A model generated the notes under the pieces. The model was not told the DNA's origin. It did no database searches and saw only the letters and a list, made by a program, of their open reading frames with translations. From a virus, in the IMG/VR virus record IMGVR_UViG_3300036770_004143, positions 1 to 64,000 of that record: DNA of 64,000 nucleotides, one strand, 5' to 3'. A program made the translations under genes and the position numbers. Below, piece by piece: positions 7,651 through 17,605 of this stretch (position 1 is the first letter of the stretch; each line of letters starts with the position of its first letter).

Positions 7651-8508
7651 TTAAAATGGTAATTCATCATCACTATACTCCTCTTCAACAACAACACTTG
7701 TTTGTTGAACTGTTGCATTTTTAGCAACAGTTGCCCCACCAAATGATGCCTCTGAATTTGAACTATTCAGATAAACATATTTACCTTGGGAATCATCCCA
7801 TCTTGGGGATTCACCTCTTGAAATTGCTTCAAGATATTCTAATGGTTTCCTGCTATAAACATCTCTCCATGTTGATTCATCATTTGCCCATTTCTTTGCA
7901 AGATTCACATCTGTTGATAATGGTGTTGGGTCATCATACATGATTGTTGAAACAGTTGTGTATTCCTTACCTTTTGGACTTTTTGATTTAACTAATTCAA
8001 TAATTAAATCTCTTCCTGTATCCATATCAGATATATCCCCCTTGTTTCTAAAGATTGGAATAATCTTATCAAGAATACCATCTTTCTTGTAATTGTGCTT
8101 GAACCTCCAATATTTTGGCCCATCTTGTTCATTGTCACGGTCAATTACCTTAACAACATAGAATAATTTGGCTTTATAATCTTTTGCCAATTCGTCATCA
8201 TCCTTTCTCTTTGTTGCTTTTAGTGCATTATACACATCAGCCAATGGAGATGCTTCATTGTCATTTCCTGCTGGGTCATAAATCTTTTGGTAGTAACCAC
8301 CAACTTGTAATTCATGAAACCAAGCCTCCTTAAAAACAGATGACCCATCTGTTGTAGGTAAAATCCTAATCCTTCTTTGCCCTGTACTTTCTTTGTCATT
8401 TAACAATAATGTAAAATAACGTTTCATTCTGTCTTCCTGTGATAATTTTTGGGAATCCCCTTTTTGGTTTTTTTCATACTGCGCCATTATGGCATCTAAA
8501 TTCGACAT
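7651..8508 (-). CDS. gp32-like single-stranded DNA-binding protein
   Basis: About 285 aa from the ATG at 8506-8508 (MSNLDAIMAQYEKN); an upstream in-frame ATG at 8538 would add ten atypical residues. The protein matches T4-like gp32 in layout. It has a basic N-terminal segment, then an OB-fold core with RRIRILPTTDGSS, FKEAWFHELQVGGYYQKIY and PKYWRFKHNYKKD. A Ser/Ala-rich linker follows, and it ends in an acidic tail EEEYSDDELPF that in gp32-type SSBs contacts partner proteins. I do not see the Zn-binding His/Cys cluster of T4 gp32. It binds replication ssDNA and is the first gene of a module followed by uvsX, rnh and the helicase. A terminator lies upstream, so it probably has its own promoter. 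Confidence 0.85.
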   Translation of the reverse strand: MSNLDAIMAQYEKNQKGDSQKLSQEDRMKRYFTLLLNDKESTGQRRIRILPTTDGSSVFKEAWFHELQVGGYYQKIYDPAGNDNEASPLADVYNALKATKRKDDDELAKDYKAKLFYVVKVIDRDNEQDGPKYWRFKHNYKKDGILDKIIPIFRNKGDISDMDTGRDLIIELVKSKSPKGKEYTTVSTIMYDDPTPLSTDVNLAKKWANDESTWRDVYSRKPLEYLEAISRGESPRWDDSQGKYVYLNSSNSEASFGGATVAKNATVQQTSVVVEEEYSDDELPF

Positions 8509-8569
8509 ATTATATAGTTTTTGTTTACAATGCTTCAACTCTACAATGATAGGTAAGTTTAAAGGAAAA

Positions 8570-8593
8570 AAAAAGGGGTGTTACCCCCTTTTT
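8570..8593 (-). terminator. Terminator between gene 8614-9342 and gp32
   Basis: The stem AAAAAGGGG (8570-8578) / CCCCTTTTT closes a short loop (8579-8584) and has T runs on both sides. In the minus direction it follows the stop at 8614 and separates baseplate-region transcription from gp32. Confidence 0.65.
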
Positions 8594-8613
8594 CTAAAAA
8601 AAATATTAATTAC

Positions 8614-9342
8614 TTAAAATCTATTTTTATACCCTTGATTACTATTAAAATCATCATCTTCACCTTCATCATCTGTTGGGAAAAAAGTATCTTTAATCTC
8701 ATTTGGATTAATATTTGTAACATCATCAGATGTCAAAACATATTCATTTTTTCCACTCTTTTCCATTTCAACTTGTTTATCATCAAAAAATTGGGATAAC
8801 TTTTGATTAAAAGGATAAGAATCATATGTCCTTAATTCAAGTTTTTCCTCTGGAGTTTTTTCTCTATATTTTTCCACTTTGGAATCTATGGCATTCAATT
8901 TATCAAAAATACCATCCATTGTTGCCAACTTCTGCTCCAATTTATCAATCTGGGCAAACAAATTATCAAAATATTCATTCTGTTTTGTTTCCATGTTCTT
9001 CTGGCTTGAAACCAAATCTGTAATATCCAATTCTTCTGAATCTTCATCACCTTCTTTACTATCACCCTCATCATCAATAACTGTAACATCATCATCAGCT
9101 TCAACATCTATTGGTTGGGGATTTGCAGCACTTAAAGGGTCTTCACCCCCACCTGGAGGTATTGGAGAAACTTCACCTGGGGGTGTCATAGGTGCATTAG
9201 GCATTGGTGCAGCATTGGGGTCTGACATAGGGTCACCTAAAGGTGGTGGGGGTGCATCCTGCTCTGTAATATACCTATTTATTTTGTGGTATCTATTAAT
9301 TTCATTTAATATTCTCTGATCTATTTTCATTTTATTAATCAT
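8614..9342 (-). CDS. Acidic, proline-rich protein with coiled coil, probably structural
   Basis: A 242-aa protein, not recognised by family. Residues 28-80 are Pro/Gly/Met-rich (APPPPLGDP, PPGEVSPIPPGGG). Residues 80-108 are very acidic. Residues about 110-165 form a likely coiled coil (NLFAQIDKLEQKLATMDGIFDKL), and the C-terminus is acidic again. The N-terminus (MKIDQRILNEINRYHKINRYIT) is a short amphipathic helix of the kind seen on several proteins here. It overlaps the upstream gene by 8 bp, at the end of the baseplate operon and just before a terminator. It could be a scaffold or virion protein; no function can be assigned. Confidence 0.6.
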   Translation of the reverse strand: MINKMKIDQRILNEINRYHKINRYITEQDAPPPPLGDPMSDPNAAPMPNAPMTPPGEVSPIPPGGGEDPLSAANPQPIDVEADDDVTVIDDEGDSKEGDEDSEELDITDLVSSQKNMETKQNEYFDNLFAQIDKLEQKLATMDGIFDKLNAIDSKVEKYREKTPEEKLELRTYDSYPFNQKLSQFFDDKQVEMEKSGKNEYVLTSDDVTNINPNEIKDTFFPTDDEGEDDDFNSNQGYKNRF

Positions 9343-9541
9343 TTAACAATTCTTTTATACCCCCATGAGTTTTAACCTTAACTTGTCTATTCACTGTTTT
9401 AGTTTCAGTTCTTTCTATTAAACCATCTTTCTCCTTAACAACATAGCATTCTCCTGTAATTAAGTCACATACTTCTTTTGACCCATCATCCAATGTTTGT
9501 TGTGTTGTTGATTTTAAGTAGTTATTCAAATTTTCAATCAT
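9335..9541 (-). CDS. Small protein of unknown function
   Basis: A 68-aa hydrophilic protein that I do not recognise. It contains two Cys spaced by eight residues (EVCDLITGECYVV). It has the candidate late promoter motif ATATTTATAT 15 nt upstream (9557-9566, minus strand) and overlaps the next gene by 8 bp, both of which support it being real. Confidence 0.55.
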   Translation of the reverse strand: MIENLNNYLKSTTQQTLDDGSKEVCDLITGECYVVKEKDGLIERTETKTVNRQVKVKTHGGIKELLND

Positions 9542-9556
9542 GTCAATTTATTTTAC

Positions 9557-9566
9557 ATATAAATAT
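9557..9566 (-). promoter_or_regulatory. Candidate phage late promoter motif
   Basis: The minus strand reads ATATTTATAT, 15 nt before the ATG at 9541. Confidence 0.45.
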
Positions 9567-9593
9567 ATCAATATTTTGAATTATCAAAATAAT

Positions 9594-12500
9594 TTACTCC
9601 AATTTTGGGTGTAAAATTAATTTTGTATAATTTGTCCACCAATATTTAATATTTAATAATTTGTTTTCATTTGAAACTATACCCCCAATTATATCATTCT
9701 CTTCAATTTTTTGATTTCCCTTGCTAAAATTGGAACTATTTTCAATTGAATCTCTAATAGTTTTTTCAGTTATTTTGTAAATATTTGCTTCTGTTTGCCC
9801 AGATTCTGCAATAAACTTAAAGCCAGTATAAGGAATTTTATTAGGGTTTCTATCTATCTTTAAACTCACAGCTATTGTATATGTATCTCCTGAATTAACC
9901 TTAACATCAAAAAATGAAATAACTGGTGCACTATCTAGTATATATAATCTCACCAAGGTATCTTCTATGGTTTTATTCATTGCATCCAAATATAATAATT
10001 CTTTTGGATTATTTGCCTCAAAAAACATATCAAGAACATATGGTAAAGTATATTCTGGTTCTGCTGGTGTTCTTACAATTTTAATATTATTATAGGTATA
10101 TTCACACACTCTATTTAATTTAGCACCCTCTGACTTATTCCTAGCACTAACATATAATTCCTTTTGGTCTTCTGTAAGTTTTGCTGGGGGTGTCAAAGCC
10201 TTTAATGATGCATTTGCATCTGCAAATTTTTTATCCAATTTGGCATAAAATTTATTCTTATATAATCTATCAAAATTTTGGGCAGCATCAAGGTTTGTAT
10301 TATTACTTAAAGCCTGATTATATAACCAATCTATAATATAAAATTTAACAAAACTTTCACTTTTGTCACCCTCCAAACTAGAAAATTTAGTCATAAAAGG
10401 AATTACATAAATACTCATAAATTGAATATATAATTCAATTGATTTGAAAATAGCAAAAGGTGTTTTTATCTTATCATTTTCATTACTAGTTGCACAAAAG
10501 TATAATGGTTGTCCTCCATTATAAGATGAAATTTCCCCCTTATTATAAGTTAACCACACATTTCCAAAATTATTATGATTTGCCTTAAAACCATCTTTTT
10601 CATAAGATGCCAAATAACTAATAAGGTATATATAGTCTGCCAATTTCTTATCTGGAACCAATGAATTTATCATTGTATGAATTTGTGTGGCTGATGAATA
10701 AACTATTAATTCTTCTGTAGTTTGTTCATATTCAGAATAACCTGAATATAAGTAGTTACTACACTCACTTGAATTTGTTTGTTTTGAACCTTGTGTTTGT
10801 GTGTTATTTGTTGCAGTAGCTTCTTCATTTTTATCATTAACAATAGATTTTGCAAAATTGCTTTCAATCTTTGTTAATAAGTTCTCATTAATACTTGTGA
10901 GGTATGTATCTGTGCTTGGAGGTGAATAAATACTTTGTCTAACACCTGTGAATGTTGTTTCAAATGAACCTGGTGCAATATTATGTGAAACTTCTGTAAT
11001 AAAATAAGGACCCCCAAACATAGGAACATGTTCCAAATTGAAATACATTGTTGGTTGTATCAATGCATTGCCCATACAGTTAATTGTTGACTTGTAACTC
11101 AAGTTCTTATACAAATTAAATAATGACACACTTTGTGTTGCCACCCCCCTATTTGATGATGAATTTCTTAAAGCCTCCTGTTGAATTAATGATTCAAGAG
11201 TTGCTGTACCACTATTCTGATCAACTTGTATGCCATAGAATATTGCTTGATTTCTAATCCCTGCATCTACCAAGAAACTAACACATTTATTTGATTGTGA
11301 CCAATCTTTCTTATTTGTCTGGTCCTCCAAGAAAGGTATCTTAGATGGTTTTAACATATCAATAGCATCATCACCATATCTAAAATCTTTTGGTCCAGCT
11401 GGGGTTGTTGACCCCCTACCAGAATATATACAAACAAGTTTTGGTCCTGATTTTCTATAATCAACATCAGAATAATTCCCCCAGACATCATTTGCTATTT
11501 CTGTTGCAGTACCAATAACTTCATTAATATCATCATTTGCTGATAATGCCCCATAAAAATTAACATAAGATGGCATTGGCAAAACATTAAAATTATTTTT
11601 AACCAAAATTCCACCAATAAAATTAAAGACAGGGGTTTTTAAGTTTGTTCTTGTTCCAATAAAAATCTTCTTTAAATCAAAAATATCAACATAATACAAA
11701 TCACCTATGTTCCTATTACCCCTATCCAAGAATATTACATCTTCAAATAATGTACGAGTTGTATATTCACTACCAGATATCCATTTATCATTTATGGCTT
11801 TAAATGTTTCATATAAATCATATTTTGAAAACTTGCTATCCAATCCTGAATTTATCTCATTAATTTCAACAATATCAATATTATTTATTTCCCTCTCCAA
11901 TAAGGATAATGTCTGATTCACATTGTCTTCCAAGAATGTATCCAATGCTTTTTGGTTATTATCCATCAGTATTAAGAATTGTTCCCTTGTAATGTTTGGA
12001 TTTTTTAATTTTTGTGTTGCATATATCTTTATTGGTTTTGCAAGTGCAATGATATTCTCTGATGAAAACTCAATATTATTATCAATAAAGAAATCTGTAA
12101 TATATGAACCAGTATTCTTATATGTCAAAGATTCAATGGTGGAGAATCCAACATGTAATCTTAATGTTTCCCAAGCAGGGGCATTTGTTAATTCTGATGA
12201 TTGAAGTGATATGTTATTTGGTAAAGTGTTTGCAACATATCCTTTGAACCTTTTCTGATTCTCTATGGTTGACCTCCCCCCTAAATGACTTATCAATGAA
12301 TTATATTCATATCTATCATATTGTGTTGGATTTCCATACTTAAACAAAACATCATAACTCAAAAACCCATCCAAAAATTCTCTAATATTTTGGAATTGAT
12401 AATCTGCTGTTTTATTGTAAAAATCAGTATCATTCAAATTACTATAATTAGATGGGACTTCCATCAAATTTCTATATAATAATTGGAAATTTCTATATGC

Positions 12501-15500
12501 TGCCACAGGATTTCCATATTCCAATCCAACCAAATTTATCTGATCTTTGTTTTCATTTATGTCATAAATTGATTTGCTAAAATCCAAAAACTCATTCTCA
12601 AATAAATTTAATGTGTCATAATCAAAAACAGAAAACATATCCTCAATTGAGGCATAATCCCCAGAACTTAAGATTGAAAATGAACTAATGTCTTTCTTTC
12701 TATTCAAATATTCTGTCGGTAAAGGCTTTTTCAAGTTTTTAAATGTAAATGAATTAAATGTATCTTGCATTGTGACATTAACAGCACCATTATGTGCAAC
12801 ATCCAATAATTCATCCAAAGAAGAATAATAAATATCTGAACTATTTTTTAAAAAATTATTATCAGTAATATTATTATTTGTTGATGGTAAAATATAATAT
12901 TTTGATGTTAAACTAAAGTTAACATCCTCACAATAATCACTAAATGTGGAACTATCATATATATTTTTTGGCACTAAAGTTGTATAACAATTAAATGTCA
13001 ATCCACTCTTTTCAAAACTAAATGATTTAAGCACTTTTAAACCCCTCTTTTCATTTACATTCAATTCATTATTTGTAAATCCAGAGAATAAATCATACCC
13101 ATTCAAGAATGCATTGTAATCATTCATCATAACTGGATAAAACCCAACATTCACATTATTATCAGATTTAAGGGATATAGTTTGATTTCCATTTATGATA
13201 TACTGGAAATTTTCATTTGCATTATAATTTGACTTATAATCAAAGTCTTTCCATACATCATCCAAAAAGTCATCCCCTGTCTTAACATAATTCTTATATC
13301 TATGCCAAATGGATCCATATTTCAATATCCAAGCATATGGTAACTTATGTAAAGCAGAGTACTTTATGAAGGTTGAAAAAACGTGTCCATTCTTCTCACT
13401 TTGCCCCCTGGTGATAAAAAAATCAGTAAGTGGGGATAAGGGTAGGCTATTCAAAAAAAGATAAGCAGAAGCAATATATGGATGTTTTTCACCTATCCTC
13501 CACTTGCTAACTCCAAGTTGGATTGCATTTGTAAAGATAGGTGTGTTAATTAATGCTCTAAATTGGTTTGATGAAAAATTATCCTGGAATATTTGCCCAT
13601 ATGTTGCCCCACCTTGTGATGCAAAAAACTTAAATGGTCTATTTGTTACAACCTGATTATATTCCTTAAAATTTGTAATCACATTCCTTTTTTGATTGAA
13701 AAGAATTGTATTCTTTGTATCAAATTTATTTGGAAATAAATTGATTAAATTATCATTAACCCATATTGGATCTGTAAAAGGATATGTGAAATTTATGCTA
13801 TTTTCAGTTGGTGCTTTCTGTATTACATCTGTAATTGTTTTGACATTACCCTCATTCAAATTATTTGAGAACTTATCTGTTGTTAATTTAAATTCACTTA
13901 TATCATATATCTTGCTTGGGGTATCTAATAAGTCACTTATATACCTTGAATTTGGTACTCCATCCAGATATTTATTATACCTTTCTGAAACACCTCCTGA
14001 CATTTCTTCCAGAAATTCCTTATAGTTATCATAATCCAACCCCCCTTCTGAAAATAATATATTCTTTAATTGTTGGATAAAAATTATGGAATTTGTCTTT
14101 AATGTATTACTTATATTCTTAAATTCATTTTCCTTTATCAATAAACCAATTCTTTTATCCTTTTCATAAATGGCTGAAAACCCTGAATGGTATGATGCTA
14201 AAACAAGTCTATCCCATAATTCATAAAAGAATTTAACATTTGTTGTTAACTCATATGGTAAAGTGGCAAAGGGGTATTCTATTGTATTTGGAACATAACT
14301 ATTCCTAATTGTCTTATCTAAATCAAGTGCATCCTTTGGGGAGGGGGTTTCCAAACGTTTGGAATAACCATTTATATATTCCTCAACAAATTCAACTTCA
14401 GGCCATTTACTATAATTAAATCCCTTTGTAGCATTAACAATAGATGGGTCTCCTGGATATATTAATTCATATTTATTTGCTTCCTTCTTATCATTTGTAT
14501 AAAACACAGAAGGCCAAGGAAATACAATTTTATCATTTTCATTATCATCACGTTGACTATTATCATCAACTGCAATTTTATCATTACCTAATACTGCATT
14601 TTTTCTATCAGTATCAAGTCTAACATTCCAGGCTGAACTATGAACATCTTCCATCAATCTAAGGAATCCTTCTGTTGTTGCCATAATTACTGCAACAACA
14701 TTTTTAATTGTTGGCTTAAACCCAATTCCTGTTTCCTTTTTCTCAATCTTTAATGCCAACTCCTCTGATAAGGCTTTTTCAAGTGCATTTAATTCATTAA
14801 TGAATTTTGATTCCATTATATTCCTTTCATTAATAAAATTTGTAATATTGAAAACTGGAGTGGTTTTTGATTCACCTGATAATGTATATTTGTAATATAT
14901 AGTACTTTCAATTCTACTACGGCAAATTTCTTCAGTTAAATTTTCAACTTCAATTGGCGAAATGGATTTGTTCTTTGATTTATAAGTCTCACACCAATTA
15001 ATATCAGGATTGGTAACATGAAACAAATCATAATTTATATTGTTAGCAATAGGTAATGTTCCATAAATTCCAAAAGTGGGATTATCATTTAATTCAGCTG
15101 TATATTTTGATATTATGGTTTTTAAATCACTTTCAACCAAAAATAACCTTCCATCCTTAATATTGTCAATCAATTCTTTTTTAACACCAAATATAACATC
15201 AGTTGCATTATTTAAAATAATTGGTCTTGTATCCAAGTATTTGTTAAACCAAGACCTAAGATTACCCCTAATTTCCTGGTAATAATTGGCAAGAAATTTC
15301 TTATACCTTTTCCCATCTGTTAACTTCTGAACATCAACCTTATTCAATGAGTTCAAGACATTCTGCTCAAACATCTCAAGTTTGTATGTTAATTCAGTTA
15401 ATGTTAATTCAGGAAAATTAGCATCAATTAAACCCTTTGATTTATAATCCTTATATACTTCTATTATCTTCTGATAACCAAGTTGGGTATTCACCTCAAA

Positions 15501-16367
15501 ATTAGTTGTATCCTCAAGTGAAACTTGAGTTTGATTATCTGTTTGAGTAATTATATTATTGACTTGAGATGCTGTTAAATTTGAAACGTTTGTAATATTT
15601 GATTGACTTATCTTATATTTTTTTGAATACATATTTGGACAAGCAATCAAATGCCCAACACTTATGTCAGATAACACATTATACTTAAATCCAAGAAACT
15701 CCAAAGTAACTGTATAATCTCCATTATTTGCATTATAAGATGCATTAAACTTCAATAAAACTAATTCATACCTAACAGCCTTTCCATAATATCCTTTAAT
15801 GGTCAAATAAAATGGGGGGTAAGGTAAATTGAAGAATGCTGCATATGGTGATTCATTTCCTAAACTAAACAATGCTCTCCCTTGAACATCTTCCATAATA
15901 ACTGTAACGGTTGGTACAAAAGATGAATTTGTCCTAATAGCAATACTCTTTATACCAAATAATGTATTATCTTCAATATTAGTAGCATAATTTAATGTAT
16001 AAGTTTCATTGTTCTCCTTTACTTGTTTGGAGTTCTGTTGATTTTTCCCTCCATTTTCAGTTAAAGAATCTTTTCCAGTAATTTCATCATAATATCCAGA
16101 TGTAAAATAATTATCTTTAGTATTTGGTTTCAAGAAATTTAATGTAGCAATATTCACATTCCTAACATTATCATTAACTGGACCCCCAACCAATAGTTTT
16201 GTTCTTGGAATCAACTTTGTTTCCAGATTGGCATACATAACAAAGTCTTCAGGTATTACTGCCCTGTCAATAACTTCCCCAGTATTTGTAATTACCTTGT
16301 TGGGGTCTATATATATAACATTCTGATAATCATATATAACATGTACATCACCTTGCTCATTTGCCAT
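9594..16367 (-). CDS. Giant baseplate/tail hub protein (2257 aa)
   Basis: The largest gene of the window. The N-terminal region (to about residue 260) contains a beta-rich segment ESPYAAFFNLPYPPFYLTIK and GDYTVTLEFLGFKYNV, typical of baseplate hub-type proteins. A second such segment near residues 1760-1815 (MYFNLEHVPMFGGPYFITEV, then SFETTFTGVRQSIYSPP) looks like the end of a tail hub domain. Residues about 1880-2000 (YLASYEKDGFKANHNNFGNV, then FAIFKSIELYIQFM) resemble a glucosaminidase-type fold and might cut peptidoglycan; this is tentative. It is a baseplate protein by content and by neighbours (LysM wedge, tape measure). The ATG at 16367 lies only a few bases from the right end of a TnpB element, so its normal leader was probably displaced by that insertion. 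Confidence 0.7.
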   Translation of the reverse strand: MANEQGDVHVIYDYQNVIYIDPNKVITNTGEVIDRAVIPEDFVMYANLETKLIPRTKLLVGGPVNDNVRNVNIATLNFLKPNTKDNYFTSGYYDEITGKDSLTENGGKNQQNSKQVKENNETYTLNYATNIEDNTLFGIKSIAIRTNSSFVPTVTVIMEDVQGRALFSLGNESPYAAFFNLPYPPFYLTIKGYYGKAVRYELVLLKFNASYNANNGDYTVTLEFLGFKYNVLSDISVGHLIACPNMYSKKYKISQSNITNVSNLTASQVNNIITQTDNQTQVSLEDTTNFEVNTQLGYQKIIEVYKDYKSKGLIDANFPELTLTELTYKLEMFEQNVLNSLNKVDVQKLTDGKRYKKFLANYYQEIRGNLRSWFNKYLDTRPIILNNATDVIFGVKKELIDNIKDGRLFLVESDLKTIISKYTAELNDNPTFGIYGTLPIANNINYDLFHVTNPDINWCETYKSKNKSISPIEVENLTEEICRSRIESTIYYKYTLSGESKTTPVFNITNFINERNIMESKFINELNALEKALSEELALKIEKKETGIGFKPTIKNVVAVIMATTEGFLRLMEDVHSSAWNVRLDTDRKNAVLGNDKIAVDDNSQRDDNENDKIVFPWPSVFYTNDKKEANKYELIYPGDPSIVNATKGFNYSKWPEVEFVEEYINGYSKRLETPSPKDALDLDKTIRNSYVPNTIEYPFATLPYELTTNVKFFYELWDRLVLASYHSGFSAIYEKDKRIGLLIKENEFKNISNTLKTNSIIFIQQLKNILFSEGGLDYDNYKEFLEEMSGGVSERYNKYLDGVPNSRYISDLLDTPSKIYDISEFKLTTDKFSNNLNEGNVKTITDVIQKAPTENSINFTYPFTDPIWVNDNLINLFPNKFDTKNTILFNQKRNVITNFKEYNQVVTNRPFKFFASQGGATYGQIFQDNFSSNQFRALINTPIFTNAIQLGVSKWRIGEKHPYIASAYLFLNSLPLSPLTDFFITRGQSEKNGHVFSTFIKYSALHKLPYAWILKYGSIWHRYKNYVKTGDDFLDDVWKDFDYKSNYNANENFQYIINGNQTISLKSDNNVNVGFYPVMMNDYNAFLNGYDLFSGFTNNELNVNEKRGLKVLKSFSFEKSGLTFNCYTTLVPKNIYDSSTFSDYCEDVNFSLTSKYYILPSTNNNITDNNFLKNSSDIYYSSLDELLDVAHNGAVNVTMQDTFNSFTFKNLKKPLPTEYLNRKKDISSFSILSSGDYASIEDMFSVFDYDTLNLFENEFLDFSKSIYDINENKDQINLVGLEYGNPVAAYRNFQLLYRNLMEVPSNYSNLNDTDFYNKTADYQFQNIREFLDGFLSYDVLFKYGNPTQYDRYEYNSLISHLGGRSTIENQKRFKGYVANTLPNNISLQSSELTNAPAWETLRLHVGFSTIESLTYKNTGSYITDFFIDNNIEFSSENIIALAKPIKIYATQKLKNPNITREQFLILMDNNQKALDTFLEDNVNQTLSLLEREINNIDIVEINEINSGLDSKFSKYDLYETFKAINDKWISGSEYTTRTLFEDVIFLDRGNRNIGDLYYVDIFDLKKIFIGTRTNLKTPVFNFIGGILVKNNFNVLPMPSYVNFYGALSANDDINEVIGTATEIANDVWGNYSDVDYRKSGPKLVCIYSGRGSTTPAGPKDFRYGDDAIDMLKPSKIPFLEDQTNKKDWSQSNKCVSFLVDAGIRNQAIFYGIQVDQNSGTATLESLIQQEALRNSSSNRGVATQSVSLFNLYKNLSYKSTINCMGNALIQPTMYFNLEHVPMFGGPYFITEVSHNIAPGSFETTFTGVRQSIYSPPSTDTYLTSINENLLTKIESNFAKSIVNDKNEEATATNNTQTQGSKQTNSSECSNYLYSGYSEYEQTTEELIVYSSATQIHTMINSLVPDKKLADYIYLISYLASYEKDGFKANHNNFGNVWLTYNKGEISSYNGGQPLYFCATSNENDKIKTPFAIFKSIELYIQFMSIYVIPFMTKFSSLEGDKSESFVKFYIIDWLYNQALSNNTNLDAAQNFDRLYKNKFYAKLDKKFADANASLKALTPPAKLTEDQKELYVSARNKSEGAKLNRVCEYTYNNIKIVRTPAEPEYTLPYVLDMFFEANNPKELLYLDAMNKTIEDTLVRLYILDSAPVISFFDVKVNSGDTYTIAVSLKIDRNPNKIPYTGFKFIAESGQTEANIYKITEKTIRDSIENSSNFSKGNQKIEENDIIGGIVSNENKLLNIKYWWTNYTKLILHPKLE

Positions 16368-16376
16368 ATTGAACTA

Positions 16377-16399
16377 CCCACAAACTATAGATTTGCGGG
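16377..16399 (-). ncRNA. Right-end hairpin, likely 3' part of the TnpB guide RNA (omega/reRNA)
   Basis: CCCGCAAA and TTTGTGGG on the minus strand pair over 8 bp (one G-T) with a 7-nt loop. It lies between the tnpB stop and the element end. In known systems the guide RNA overlaps the tnpB 3' end and continues into flanking DNA. Another inverted repeat, TCGTCAGGGACTGACGA on the minus strand, lies inside the 3' coding region near 16478-16494 and may be part of the same RNA. Confidence 0.5.
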
Positions 16400-16409
16400 A
16401 TTCTGAAAT

Positions 16410-17585
16410 TTAAGTATTCAGAATTTTGGAAGTTTCATTGGTTGTGCCAATTAAAGTTGGTCTTATTTCACCTCCACTTCTGTAATCGTCAGTCCCTGAC
16501 GATATAAGTTTATATCCTTCATTAAGGATGTTTTTACTAGCATTTAAATCTCTATCTAATTTTGTATGACAAGATGGACAAGTCCATTCCCTCATATCTA
16601 ATTTTAGATTTTGATTAATATATCCACAACAGTTGCAAGTTTTTGAACTAGGGAAGAACCTATCAATTTTGACAATCTGCTTATCATTCCATTCTGCTTT
16701 ATAGGTTAAAAGTTCTATGAACTTTGACCAACTAACATCAGAAATGTGTTTTGCAAGTTTATGATTCTTTATCATTCCTTTAATATTTAAATCTTCCAAT
16801 ATGATTGTATCATATTTTTTGATTAACTCTGTGGAAACTTTGTGCAAATTATCTAAACGAGAATTGGCTATCTTCTTATAAATAGTTGCAACTTTTAATT
16901 TTTGTTTTTGGTATCTATTACTACCTTTTATTTTTCTAGTTAAATGTTGTTGATTTTGTTTTAATTTTCTTGCATAAGTTTTAGTATATCTATTATTTTT
17001 ATATATAAACCCTTCAGATGTGACTAAAAAATCTTTAATACCTAAATCAATCCCAATTGTTTTTCCTGTTTTAGGTGTAGCAGTATGTGTTGTTTCTACC
17101 AAGATTGAAACAAAATATTCATTTGTTGGTGTTTTTGATATGGTGCATTGTTTAATTTTACCAGTGAAACTTTGGGATAAAATAAAATCAATAGGTTCTT
17201 TAAATTTTGGTATTCTTAATTTTCCATTTTCTATTTTAACAAATTGTGGAATTTTAAAACTATTTTTTACATGTTTGGACTTAAATCTTGGAAATTTGGT
17301 TCTTTTCTTAAAGAATCCATTATAAGCATCATCAAGATTTTTTAATGATGTTTGTAATGACTGTGAATTAATTTCATTTAACCAGGAATATTGTTCTTGT
17401 CTCTTTAATTCAGTTAATGATTTTGCATTGTCGTAGTAATTAATAGTTTGTTTGTTTGTCTCATATTCCTGTTTTCTTTCATTAAGAAAATAATTATAAA
17501 TAAACCTTATAGCACCAAAATGCTTATTTAAAAGCACTTTTTGGTCTTCATTAGGAATGATTTTATATTTGTATGTTTTTAACAT
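16410..17585 (-). CDS. tnpB: TnpB RNA-guided nuclease
   Basis: About 391 aa from the ATG at 17583-17585 (MLKTYKYKIIPNEDQK), a typical TnpB start; an upstream TTG would add only five residues. The RuvC-like catalytic residues are present: Asp in TIGIDLGIKDF, Glu in IILEDLNIKGM, Asp in LDRDLNASKNI. The zinc ribbon is CNCCGY (CxxC) and CPSCHTKLDRD (CxxC). The N-terminal helix-turn-helix (LNKHFGAIRFIYNYFL) is complete. The family makes guided cuts in empty donor sites next to a short TAM motif. No frameshift or lost catalytic residue is seen, so it is probably active. It is isolated within a structural operon on the same strand. Confidence 0.92.
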   Translation of the reverse strand: MLKTYKYKIIPNEDQKVLLNKHFGAIRFIYNYFLNERKQEYETNKQTINYYDNAKSLTELKRQEQYSWLNEINSQSLQTSLKNLDDAYNGFFKKRTKFPRFKSKHVKNSFKIPQFVKIENGKLRIPKFKEPIDFILSQSFTGKIKQCTISKTPTNEYFVSILVETTHTATPKTGKTIGIDLGIKDFLVTSEGFIYKNNRYTKTYARKLKQNQQHLTRKIKGSNRYQKQKLKVATIYKKIANSRLDNLHKVSTELIKKYDTIILEDLNIKGMIKNHKLAKHISDVSWSKFIELLTYKAEWNDKQIVKIDRFFPSSKTCNCCGYINQNLKLDMREWTCPSCHTKLDRDLNASKNILNEGYKLISSGTDDYRSGGEIRPTLIGTTNETSKILNT

Positions 17586-17605
17586 CTTTTTAAAATTCAA
17601 TATAT

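Larger units (their letters stand above)
16369..17604 (-). mobile_element. TnpB-only IS200/IS605-type element between baseplate genes
   Basis: The element fills the gap between the LysM gene stop (17606) and the start codon of the giant baseplate gene (16367). It holds only tnpB; no tnpA is present. The right end has an 8-bp hairpin (16377-16399, CCCACAAA / TTTGCGGG on the plus strand) followed by TTCAA on the minus strand, the type of end cleaved by HUH transposases. At the left edge the minus strand reads ATATTGAA just before the coding start, and a small palindrome (17573-17585) overlaps the ATG. Exact ends are inferred, not proven. Confidence 0.65.

Noticed and set aside
8879-9319. Plus-strand Ser/Pro/Gly-rich frame opposite the acidic protein
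   Set aside because: Mirror of the Pro/Gly/Asp-rich minus-strand gene, which has operon context and coupling.
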